A DNA stretch of 64,000 nucleotides, taken from the NCBI GenBank assembly GCA_947593515.1, contig CANQDQ010000001.1, forward strand, positions 1 to 64,000, given 5' to 3'. The position numbers and the translations under genes are program-made. The stretch is from an uncultured Bacteroidales bacterium (GTDB lineage: Bacteria; Bacteroidota; Bacteroidia; Bacteroidales; UBA11471). Numbering within the stretch: the first letter of the stretch is position 1; each line of letters begins with the position of its first letter. The notes beneath the pieces are model-generated. The model had not been told where the DNA came from and searched no databases. It saw only the letters and a program-made list of their open reading frames with translations. This document shows positions 36,179-43,683 of this stretch, in pieces.

Positions 36179-37336
36179 TTAGTTCATGCTGCGGGGCTTT
36201 CCGTCTTTGAAAATCAGAAATTCGAGCGTATGGAATCCCCTTACATTCTGGGCGGCTTCTATCTTGTCGTCGGAATCGCCGTCCGCCCAATTCAAGTCGT
36301 CGTAATTGCCGGAAGAGAGAATCTGCACGATAGCGTTTTGGTCGAGCGGCCAACTGTCCATGTTGGGGTCGAGCCCTTCGGCATCGACCGGACCGAACAA
36401 GAAGGCTTCGCTCGTCTCCCACGGCTCGCGGGCGGCAAGCCATGCCTTGCAGGCGTTCTCGAAAGCGACATCGCTCGGAGCATTCCGGAAGGCGACGGCG
36501 GCATCGTAAAGCGCACTGTTTTTCTCTTTCAGCGACGCATAGGTGGGCAGTACCACGTTATCGACATAGCCGGCAACGACGGAATCGAGCTCGGCATCGT
36601 ATTCATCGCCTTTGAAAGTAGTTTGTATATAGGCATTGAGTCCGTTCAACACTTCGACAAGGTCGCCGCACGCCTCCATAGCGTCCGAAGCCTGCGGGCT
36701 ATCGATGTTGTTGCGGAACGGTGCGGGAATGTTCTGAATGGCATCGGCGGCACGGTCGATAGCATGACGCACTTCGGCATCGCGGGCAGCATCTTTGCCG
36801 GCAACGAGTGCGGATATGGAGTGCGGAGCCACCGAAGCATCGAGCGAGCCGTAGTAGGAGTTGCGAATCGAATAGATGTTGTTGGTATAGTCGTCGATAG
36901 AGTGCCAGCTGTACCACGACTCCACCGCATAGAGGGCTTCGGTGGTCTTGCCGCTGACATAGAGGTTGTAGGGGTCGCCTATCTTGGCATCGCCCACTTC
37001 GCCGGCTATATCGCTGCACCCCTCGATGATTTCCTGCAAGCAGCTGAGGGCGCTCCCGTAGGTATCGTTGTCGTGTTTCTTGAAAATCTCCGCATAACCG
37101 GCTCTGCCGTTGTACGATACCGCCCAGTCGCCGTACAGGGTGGCGGCATCGCTTTTCAGGAGCGAAGCGACCTGTGTCATGTAATTGCCCCAGCTTGCCG
37201 CGTTGGAGGCATCGTAGTCGATATCGGCGGCATTTTCGGCATCGGGAGCCACTGGTGCATTTTCTTCCTTGTCGCAAGACGGGAACAGGGCAAGGCATGA
37301 AACCAAACCTGCCGCTAAAAAAAGATGTTTTTTCAT
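36179..37336 (-). CDS. Imelysin-like iron-regulated lipoprotein
   Basis: A 385-residue lipoprotein (leader to Cys21, LFPSC). It is helical and ends with the family motif GxHxxE at 367-372 (GFHTLE), which binds metal in imelysin-like proteins. Segments such as RNSYYGSLD and FLFGPVDAEGLDPNMDSWPLD fit the family. Imelysin-like (IcmP/IrpA) proteins were first called peptidases but are now linked to iron uptake. It is second in the operon, after a porin-like protein and before the di-heme oxidoreductase. Confidence 0.9.
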   Translation of the reverse strand: MKKHLFLAAGLVSCLALFPSCDKEENAPVAPDAENAADIDYDASNAASWGNYMTQVASLLKSDAATLYGDWAVSYNGRAGYAEIFKKHDNDTYGSALSCLQEIIEGCSDIAGEVGDAKIGDPYNLYVSGKTTEALYAVESWYSWHSIDDYTNNIYSIRNSYYGSLDASVAPHSISALVAGKDAARDAEVRHAIDRAADAIQNIPAPFRNNIDSPQASDAMEACGDLVEVLNGLNAYIQTTFKGDEYDAELDSVVAGYVDNVVLPTYASLKEKNSALYDAAVAFRNAPSDVAFENACKAWLAAREPWETSEAFLFGPVDAEGLDPNMDSWPLDQNAIVQILSSGNYDDLNWADGDSDDKIEAAQNVRGFHTLEFLIFKDGKPRSMN

Positions 37337-37372
37337 ATTCGTTGTTTTTTTGATGATTATATTGTTTCCGTT

Positions 37373-38725
37373 TTATTTCCGCAAAAACCAACCGATGTAG
37401 GCGATGCCCAGCCCAAATTCGTTTTCGCTGTTGTAAGGTCCGTGCCCGAACATACGGCCCGTACCGATTTGCCGGGTGGCGTAGTCGAATTTAACCACGA
37501 GGTTGGGCAGCGCGAAATAATTAAGACCGAATGTCCACATACTCGTCTGCAACCGTTTTTCCATGACCTGCCGCGCCTCGCCCCGCTCCTGCGGATTGTA
37601 GTATTCGTAACGGGCGAAGGGATAGAGTACGGGGAATTTTTTCACACGGGGAAAAAAGGCTGCCAGATTCACACCCACTTCGCCGGCATAGCTTACGGCA
37701 TTCCGCGCAACGGGCGTCAGGCGGCTGTACGGAGAGGCATTCGGCAATTTGGTATTGACGCTGCTCACGCTCGCGGAGTTTCCGAGATTGCCGTACACCA
37801 TATTGAGGCGCGCCGTTACATAGCGGTTACGATATTGCGCATCGGCGCTGTAAATGGTTACGGGTACTTTGACGTTATAGGTCTGCGACTTGTCGGCATT
37901 GCGACCCGCATCGGGACAATAATAGACCGACCCGCCGACCCGCAGTCCGGGCACGCCCTCGTAATTGAGGCGCAGAACATACGCCGGCGAAGTGAAGTTG
38001 TCGACCTCGAAAAGCCCCTGCTTGCCGCCGGCTACCCACGTATTGCGGTCGAAACCGTTGGCATTGAGACCGGCAACGACCATCGCCTCGTAGGTGAAAC
38101 GGGCATAGCGGCGACCCAACGTGCCGAAAAGTTCAAGACCCGTTTCGTGCCACGTCGAGGGGAGTATGGTCGTTTCGCCTTCGGGGCGCGAAGTTCCGAA
38201 GAAATTTATCGGTTCGTGTTTGAAATTGGTCAAGCCCACCGGCACGATGATATGCCCGACACGCACATTGAGTTCGGGAAGAATCAGGCGGGTGATGTGG
38301 AATTGTTCGAGAGCGACCTCCCCGCCCTTTTCCATTTCGGTTTCGTATTCGCCGTTTTCGGAATTTTCGAGTTCTACTGCCGTACCGACACCGCCGGCTT
38401 CAAATTCGATTTCGGTGCCGAGAATCCATTTCGGGGTAAATTTGTAATCGAAAGCCACGACAAAACGGGGTATCGACACGGCAGCCCGATGCTCCCGCGT
38501 GTTTCCGTAATTCGTTCCCGAAAAACGATTGCTGCCGTAATCCATGAAATTCGCCAGCACTTCGCCGTAGCCGCCGAAACGAAATTTGCGGAAACCGTCG
38601 TAATCGGCGGAAGCATACGATGCCGATTTCAAATCGACGACAAGGGAATCTTTTTTTCCGGCGACAGCCGTCGCGGCAACGGCAGTCCACAAGGCAAACA
38701 ACAAAACGCTCTTTCTTGCAATCAT
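37373..38725 (-). CDS. Porin-like outer membrane protein heading the imelysin operon
   Basis: A 450-residue outer-membrane barrel candidate with a signal peptide (ending AVA at about 22). The segments GGYGEVLANFMDYG, EQFHITRLILPELNVRVGHIIVPVG and SMWTFGLNYFALPNLVVKFDYATRQ have the alternating pattern of OprO/P-like porins. It carries no TonB box or plug domain, so uptake would be passive or coupled through partners. It is the first gene after a good promoter (38751-38781), with imelysin 36 bases downstream. Confidence 0.75.
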   Translation of the reverse strand: MIARKSVLLFALWTAVAATAVAGKKDSLVVDLKSASYASADYDGFRKFRFGGYGEVLANFMDYGSNRFSGTNYGNTREHRAAVSIPRFVVAFDYKFTPKWILGTEIEFEAGGVGTAVELENSENGEYETEMEKGGEVALEQFHITRLILPELNVRVGHIIVPVGLTNFKHEPINFFGTSRPEGETTILPSTWHETGLELFGTLGRRYARFTYEAMVVAGLNANGFDRNTWVAGGKQGLFEVDNFTSPAYVLRLNYEGVPGLRVGGSVYYCPDAGRNADKSQTYNVKVPVTIYSADAQYRNRYVTARLNMVYGNLGNSASVSSVNTKLPNASPYSRLTPVARNAVSYAGEVGVNLAAFFPRVKKFPVLYPFARYEYYNPQERGEARQVMEKRLQTSMWTFGLNYFALPNLVVKFDYATRQIGTGRMFGHGPYNSENEFGLGIAYIGWFLRK

Positions 38726-38750
38726 AAAATAGTTCGTTGAATTTTCATGG

Positions 38751-38781
38751 CAAAAGTATTTTCAAGCCGCAAGGCGGGCAA
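38751..38781 (-). promoter_or_regulatory. Promoter of the imelysin/di-heme operon
   Basis: TTG (38781-38779), a 20-base spacer and TACTTTTG (38758-38751) fit the Bacteroides consensus. The ATG at 38725 is 25 bases downstream. I looked for a Fur-type inverted repeat around it and saw none that was convincing. The rest of 38782-38955 holds no gene that I can see. Confidence 0.55.
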
Positions 38782-38955
38782 TACCTATTTATTGCTATTT
38801 TTCGCTCCGCAACTACACCTTTTATGGTATTTTCACATAAAAAAGAGTGCCCCTCCGCCGGCTACCGCACGAAAAAATCTTAAAAACCGGACGCATTTCC
38901 GAACAAAAAACGACGAAGGTTGTTTCCACAAAAGTTGTAGAAAAGCGTTTGTTTT

Positions 38956-40020
38956 ATGAAAAAGATATTTATATATTTGTTACCCACGATCGGGTGCTTC
39001 ATCGTAGGGGCGTCTGCCTCTCTGTTCCAACGCAGTGCGCTGGCGGAGTGGTATCCGCTATTGGAGAAAACGGTGCTGACGCCGCCTAATATGGTATTCC
39101 CGATTGTATGGTGCGTGTTATATATATGTATAGGATTATCGCTTTCGCTGATTTTGGCAAAACCGGAACGCCACCGAGCCATCGCAGTTTTGTGGGGCGT
39201 GCAACTGCTGCTCAACTTTTTGTGGAGCGTGCTGTTCTTCTACGCCCGGAATCCGCTGGCGGGCTTGCTCGACATACTGCTACTCGACGCGGCAGTCGTC
39301 GCCTACATCGGCATTTCCTATCCGGTGCGGAGGGTGTCGGCATGGCTTTTCGCTCCGTATCTGCTGTGGCTCGTCCTCGCTACCTATATGAACGGTTACG
39401 TGTATTTCAATAACCCCGATACTGTTTCACTTAAAAATCATACTGTCATGACACACGAAATGCCTAAGCTCCCGTATGCCGCCGACGCACTGGCTCCGGC
39501 AATGAGCAAAGAAACCATCGATTACCACTACGGCAAACATCTGCAAACGTACATCGACAACCTGAACAAACTGATTGCCGGCACGCCTTATGCCGAAATG
39601 ACGCTCGATGAAATCGTAAAGAGTTCCGACGGGGCGATATTCAACAACGCCGCCCAAACGTGGAATCACACCTTCTTTTTCGACACGCTGACCCCCGACC
39701 AAAAAGCCATGCCCGAAAAACTGGCGACGCTGCTGACCAAAGAGTTCGGGTCGGTGGAATCGTTTCAAGAGCAATTCGGGAAAGCGGCGCTGGGACTGTT
39801 CGGGTCGGGCTGGGTATGGCTCGCTGCCGACAAACAGGGCAAACTGCATATCGAAGCGATGCCGAATGCCGGAAACCCGCTGACCAAATCGATGAAACCG
39901 CTGCTCACGCTCGACGTGTGGGAACACGCCTACTACATCGACCACCGTAACCGCAGAGCCGATTTCGTGAAAGCATTTTGGTCGTTAGTCGATTGGGATA
40001 AAGTGGCTGCCCGGATATAA
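38956..40020 (+). CDS. TspO/MBR domain fused in frame to Fe/Mn superoxide dismutase
   Basis: A single 354-residue reading frame. Residues 1-154 are a complete five-helix TspO/MBR protein (LTPPNMVFPIVWCVLYI, LLNFLWSVLFF, ATYMNGYVYFNNP). Residues 165-354 are a complete 190-residue Fe/Mn superoxide dismutase with metal ligands H191, H238, D320 and H324 and the Fe-type Gln234 beside the second ligand (AAQTWNH). The junction NPDTVSLKNHTV reads like a translated intergenic leader. It ends at Met165, where a free-standing SOD would start (MTHEMPKLPY). The product may be a membrane-tethered SOD, or the SOD may also start internally at 39448. TspO proteins bind porphyrins and respond to oxidative stress; SOD removes superoxide. 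Confidence 0.9.
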   Translation: MKKIFIYLLPTIGCFIVGASASLFQRSALAEWYPLLEKTVLTPPNMVFPIVWCVLYICIGLSLSLILAKPERHRAIAVLWGVQLLLNFLWSVLFFYARNPLAGLLDILLLDAAVVAYIGISYPVRRVSAWLFAPYLLWLVLATYMNGYVYFNNPDTVSLKNHTVMTHEMPKLPYAADALAPAMSKETIDYHYGKHLQTYIDNLNKLIAGTPYAEMTLDEIVKSSDGAIFNNAAQTWNHTFFFDTLTPDQKAMPEKLATLLTKEFGSVESFQEQFGKAALGLFGSGWVWLAADKQGKLHIEAMPNAGNPLTKSMKPLLTLDVWEHAYYIDHRNRRADFVKAFWSLVDWDKVAARI

Positions 40021-40045
40021 CCCGACGCCTCTGCACGAAGAAACA

Positions 40046-40083
40046 AAAAAGCCGCCCGATATGTTTATCGGGCGGCTTTTTAT
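40046..40083. terminator. Bidirectional Rho-independent terminator
   Basis: A 13-bp GC-rich stem (core GCCGCCCGAT, 6-base loop) is flanked by A and T runs. It serves the convergent TspO-SOD and secG genes. Confidence 0.88.
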
Positions 40084-40101
40084 ACAAATGATGATTCCTT
40101 T

Positions 40102-40434
40102 TTATTCGGCATCGGGCGCTGCCAAATCGGCGGGAAGTTCCGATTCGAAATTCGGCGCCGGAATTTCGGTATTGACGATGGCGTCGATTTCGGAAGAGGC
40201 GCTCACGGTGCGGCTCGGCAAGAATGCTGCCGTGATGATGCTCAACACGATAACGGTGCCTGCCAGCGTCCACGTTGCTTTTTCGAGGAAGTCGGCAGTC
40301 TTGGGCGCACCCATAATCTGGTTGGACGATGCAAAGCTCGATGCCAAGCCTCCGCCTTTGGAATTTTGTACCAAAACAATGAGTATAAGGCATATAGCTG
40401 CGATAAGAATCAAAATGGTAAGGAACACGTACAT
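40102..40434 (-). CDS. secG: Preprotein translocase subunit SecG
   Basis: A 110-residue protein with two membrane helices (about 3-21 and 54-72) and the conserved loop LVQNSKGGGLASSF between them. The acidic C-terminal tail (about 75-110) is common in Bacteroidota. It is the accessory subunit of the SecYEG channel. It is last in an operon behind the sigma-54 activator, lptE and the TPR protein, 2 bases after the TPR gene. Confidence 0.93.
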   Translation of the reverse strand: MYVFLTILILIAAICLILIVLVQNSKGGGLASSFASSNQIMGAPKTADFLEKATWTLAGTVIVLSIITAAFLPSRTVSASSEIDAIVNTEIPAPNFESELPADLAAPDAE

Positions 40435-40436
40435 GG

Positions 40437-41138
40437 TTATTCTGGTTTTATGTTAATAATCAATTTCTCCAAAAATCGAATTTGGTCTGCAAAGTAAATA
40501 TTTTTTTCCGGATATTTCAAACTTAATTTCCGAATAATTTCCAACGCCTTGGCATAACGCCGCTGTTTGATGTATATTTTTGCCAGACTTTCCGTCAAAA
40601 ATTCTTCGTCCTGCAACTCATCAGAATCTTCATTTTCAGGGGTTTCCGCTACCGTGACAACCGGAGCCTGCGGTTCTTTCTCTTCGGGCGATGCGTCGAG
40701 AAAAGCATCGACAAGGGCAAAGGAATTTTCGGCAGAGGCAGCAGCGGTAGGCGTTTCGGCATCGTCGAAGCGATAGGTCGTTTCGGGATAAAGCTCCGTT
40801 TCTTTGCCAAGTTCCGAAGAACGGGAGGCAAGAAACGAATCGATAAGCCCGAAAGCATCGGTTTCCGGCTTTTCCTTTTCGTCGGGATAAAGCCCGTGCC
40901 ACGTCTGTTCCGCGCCTTCCAAGAGCATAAAGAGCGCCTTGCGGTCGCCGGCATAGAGGGCATTTTCCTGCAATGCTTGCGGGTAACGCTCGGGAAAATC
41001 GCGGCGCAATTTTTTCAAATACAAAAAGCGCACCGCCTGAAAATAGGGATAGTCGGATTGCAGCCGCTGCAACTCCTCGACCGAAAGGGTCGGGACGTCC
41101 CGGGTAAAATTCTGCCTGATGACTGCGCCTTCTTCCAT
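40437..41138 (-). CDS. TPR-like protein of the lptE-secG operon
   Basis: A 233-residue protein without signal peptide or membrane helix. The N-terminal half is helical (LQSDYPYFQAVRFLYLKKL). The middle (about 90-185) is acidic and low in complexity. The last 45 residues contain one clear tetratricopeptide-like unit (ESLAKIYIKQRRYAKALEII). The order activator-lptE-this-secG suggests a shared envelope-biogenesis role, which I cannot specify further. Confidence 0.7.
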   Translation of the reverse strand: MEEGAVIRQNFTRDVPTLSVEELQRLQSDYPYFQAVRFLYLKKLRRDFPERYPQALQENALYAGDRKALFMLLEGAEQTWHGLYPDEKEKPETDAFGLIDSFLASRSSELGKETELYPETTYRFDDAETPTAAASAENSFALVDAFLDASPEEKEPQAPVVTVAETPENEDSDELQDEEFLTESLAKIYIKQRRYAKALEIIRKLSLKYPEKNIYFADQIRFLEKLIINIKPE

Positions 41139-41142
41139 CGGA

Positions 41143-41640
41143 TTACCAATTACCTACGGTTGCATTGAAAATAAGGTCGGCCAATTCTTCCGTGATTCGT
41201 TCTATCAATTCGTCCTGCACGTCGGTGAGCATACTGCTGCTCGGAAAATCGCGGTAGGCGCTAAACGAATTTTCAACATCGTTGTTGGGGTGTTTCGTAT
41301 CGGTGTAGCGCACCCGCACCGTAACGGTAAGTCGGGTTTGCGAGCCATAGGCATCTTCGGTAACGGCTTGCGGGGTAAGGGTATAGCCGGTGATTTCGCC
41401 TTCGAGTACGAGGTCGCCGCCCGACGGAACGAGGCTCAGACGGGTCTGCCGCGTATAGGCATCTTTCAGCGTTTCGTTGAATGTGGTTGCCAGCGGCGGA
41501 TATACCAGTGCGGCTCGTATGGGAAAATCGTTGATGGTTATCGTCTTGGTCGTATTGTAATCGATCGACGCGCCGTTGAACCGGTACGAAACCGTGCAGG
41601 CGGTGCATACGAGAAACAGTATCGCAAAAAGACGTTTCAT
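41143..41640 (-). CDS. lptE: LptE-like LPS-assembly lipoprotein
   Basis: A 165-residue lipoprotein (leader MKRLFAILFLVCTAC) with the family segment YRFNGASIDY and a C-terminal region (DVQDELIERITEELADLIFNA) typical of the Bacteroidota LptE family. LptE plugs the LptD channel that inserts LPS into the outer membrane. It begins 3 bases after the sigma-54 activator gene and ends 4 bases before the TPR gene. Confidence 0.85.
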   Translation of the reverse strand: MKRLFAILFLVCTACTVSYRFNGASIDYNTTKTITINDFPIRAALVYPPLATTFNETLKDAYTRQTRLSLVPSGGDLVLEGEITGYTLTPQAVTEDAYGSQTRLTVTVRVRYTDTKHPNNDVENSFSAYRDFPSSSMLTDVQDELIERITEELADLIFNATVGNW

Positions 41641-41643
41641 GGT

Positions 41644-42912
41644 TTATTTGGAAGTGAGATTGTATTCGTTGATTTTCCGGTAGAGCGTCCGTTCCGAAAT
41701 GCCCAGCTCTTCGGCGGTTTTCTTGCGTTTTCCGCCGTTTCGTTCCAACGATTTCCGTATCATCTCCTTTTCGGCGTCTTCGAGCGACGGTATCGAAGGT
41801 ATGACTTCGTTTTCGACATACTCGCTTTCGTCGGGGAGCGTTTCGTGCGCCGGCTTGTCTATGGGATAGGCTTTCGGGAATGCCGGCATACCGGTGGGCA
41901 GGGGTGCCAAGGCGTCCGATTTCGCGGCGGGATAAATGACGGTCGATGCCGGCGGCGCCGCAATGGTTTCGCCCTCGCGCAGGGCATCGATAGTGGCACG
42001 CAGGTCGTTGATTTCCTTTTTCATCTCGAAAACGAGATAGAGCAGTTCCCGTTCGTTGCCGAAAGGTATTTCTCCGCTCCTCTTTTCGCTGCGGTTGAGT
42101 ATGGGCAGACGCTCCATATCATACGCCGGCAGGTAGGTCTGCAAGGTTTCGGCGCTGATTTCGCGCGCCGTTTCGAAGATGGATATTTGCTCGGTTACGT
42201 TGCGCAGCTGACGGATATTGCCGGGCCAGCGGTAAGCCAGCAAAACTTTTTTGGCACTCTCGCTCAACTGTATGGCGGGCATGCGGTATTTTTCGGCGAA
42301 GTCGGCGGCAAATTTGCGGAAAAGCAGCCAGATGTCGTCCATGCGGTCGCGCAGGGGCGGCAGCTCGATAGGCACGGTGCTGAGGCGGTAAAAGAGGTCT
42401 TCGCGGAAGTGGCCTTCGGCAATGGCCTCCATCATGTTCACGTTGGTGGCGGCGACGATGCGCACGTTGGTTTTCTGCACTTTGGAAGAACCTACCTTTA
42501 TAAATTCACCGCTTTCGAGCACGCGCAGCAAACGGGCTTGCGTGGTCATGGGCAGCTCACCCACTTCATCGAGGAATATGGTACCGCCGTCGGCTTCCTC
42601 GAAATATCCTTTGCGGTCGGCAAGTGCACCGGTAAAAGAGCCTTTTTCGTGCCCGAAAAGCTCGGAATCGACCGTACCTTCGGGTATGGCACCGCAGTTT
42701 ACGGCGATGTACCGCCCATGCTTGCGGGCGCTGTTGGCATGAATGATTTGCGGGAAAAATTCCTTACCCGTACCGCTCTCGCCGGTAATCAGCACGGAGA
42801 GGTCGGTCGGCGCGATTTGCAGGGCGCGGCTTATGGCGCGGGTAAGCCCCGTGCTGTTGCCGATGATGCCGAAACGCTGTTTTACCTGCTGTATGTCTGC
42901 CGTTGCAACCAT
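41644..42912 (-). CDS. Sigma-54-dependent transcriptional activator without sensor domain
   Basis: A 422-residue AAA+ activator. I chose the ATG at 42912 (MVATADIQQV) over an upstream start at 43047, because a TATCTTTG -7 element at 42945-42938 lies between them. Walker A is GESGTGK (44-50), the sigma-54 contact loop reads GSFTGA (91-96; usually GAFTGA), and Walker B is TIFLDE (111-116). A Fis-type helix-turn-helix closes the protein (KKTAEELGISERTLYRKI). No N-terminal receiver or ligand domain precedes the AAA+ module, so activity may depend on its amount or on a partner. It leads the lptE-TPR-secG operon. Confidence 0.9.
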   Translation of the reverse strand: MVATADIQQVKQRFGIIGNSTGLTRAISRALQIAPTDLSVLITGESGTGKEFFPQIIHANSARKHGRYIAVNCGAIPEGTVDSELFGHEKGSFTGALADRKGYFEEADGGTIFLDEVGELPMTTQARLLRVLESGEFIKVGSSKVQKTNVRIVAATNVNMMEAIAEGHFREDLFYRLSTVPIELPPLRDRMDDIWLLFRKFAADFAEKYRMPAIQLSESAKKVLLAYRWPGNIRQLRNVTEQISIFETAREISAETLQTYLPAYDMERLPILNRSEKRSGEIPFGNERELLYLVFEMKKEINDLRATIDALREGETIAAPPASTVIYPAAKSDALAPLPTGMPAFPKAYPIDKPAHETLPDESEYVENEVIPSIPSLEDAEKEMIRKSLERNGGKRKKTAEELGISERTLYRKINEYNLTSK

Positions 42913-43083
42913 TGTCGTAAAGAATCGATTCCGATGACAAAGATACGAAATCTTATATTCGATTGATACCGTTATAACGTTTTTTTTGCCATATCGTTCC
43001 CGTGCGGACGGCATGAACTTTTTGCGCGGCACCGTTGTTTTCTCCACAAAATCGAATGTATGAACTCTAAAAAAAGAAAGGTT

Positions 43084-43614
43084 ATGGGAAAGAAAGGTGT
43101 AGAAATCGTGGATTTAGATGTGGAGAAGTTGATTGAAACGCTCAATCAGGCGTTGTCGGAAGAGTGGCTGGCGTACTACCAATACTGGATAGGGGCGCGC
43201 ATCATGAGCGGACCCATGCGCGCCAACGTGGAGAAAGAGCTGTACGAACACGCCGACGAGGAACTGCATCATGCCGAACTGCTGGCGACCCGCATCACCG
43301 AACTCGACGGCACGCCGGTGCTCTCGCCCGAAGACTGGCCGATACTCTCGAAATGCAAATACGAGGCGCCGGTGGATTCGTATGTGGAGTCGATACTCAA
43401 ACAAAATCTGTCGTCGGAGCGCTGCGCCATACAGCGGTACGAGTCGCTGGCAAAACTCACCGACGGCAAAGACTTTACGACATTTTCCATCGCCACGCAG
43501 ATTTTGGCGGAGGAACTCGAACACGAAAACGACATCGAAACGTGGCTCGACGATATTCGGGAGTTTCGGGAGAGCCTCATCGCGGAAAAGCGTGTCGCTG
43601 AAAAGTGTGTGTAA
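43084..43614 (+). CDS. DPS-like (DPSL) ferritin-family protein
   Basis: A 176-residue four-helix-bundle protein with bacterioferritin-like di-iron ligands (E27, E60 and H63 in EELHH, E112, E144 and H147 in EELEH). Two cysteines at 91 and 114 match the thioferritin/DPSL class known in Bacteroides fragilis and archaea, which uses H2O2 to oxidise and store iron. The start at 43084 is preceded by AAAGAAAGG, a good ribosome-binding site; an in-frame ATG at 43060 is less likely. It is the iron-storage and peroxide-defence member of this iron/redox neighbourhood. Confidence 0.88.
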   Translation: MGKKGVEIVDLDVEKLIETLNQALSEEWLAYYQYWIGARIMSGPMRANVEKELYEHADEELHHAELLATRITELDGTPVLSPEDWPILSKCKYEAPVDSYVESILKQNLSSERCAIQRYESLAKLTDGKDFTTFSIATQILAEELEHENDIETWLDDIREFRESLIAEKRVAEKCV

Positions 43615-43632
43615 TTTCTTCTATTCAAACGC

Positions 43633-43665
43633 AAAAGCGGCGCAGGGTGTTCCTGCGCCGCTTTT
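43633..43665. terminator. Bidirectional Rho-independent terminator
   Basis: Perfect 14-base arms (AAAAGCGGCGCAGG and its complement) surround a 5-base loop, giving a T run on either strand. It separates the convergent DPSL gene and the T9SS cargo operon. Confidence 0.88.
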
Positions 43666-43683
43666 ATGTAATACCGAAGTTTC

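Noticed and set aside
38726-38955. Fur box or small RNA gene between the imelysin operon and TspO-SOD
   Set aside because: I found no convincing 19-bp Fur-type inverted repeat and no hairpin with a T run; only a promoter for the minus-strand operon is supported.
42913-43047. N-terminal extension of the sigma-54 activator as a sensory domain
   Set aside because: The 45 extra residues are too short for a domain, contain the likely -7 promoter element, and have no homology that I recognise.
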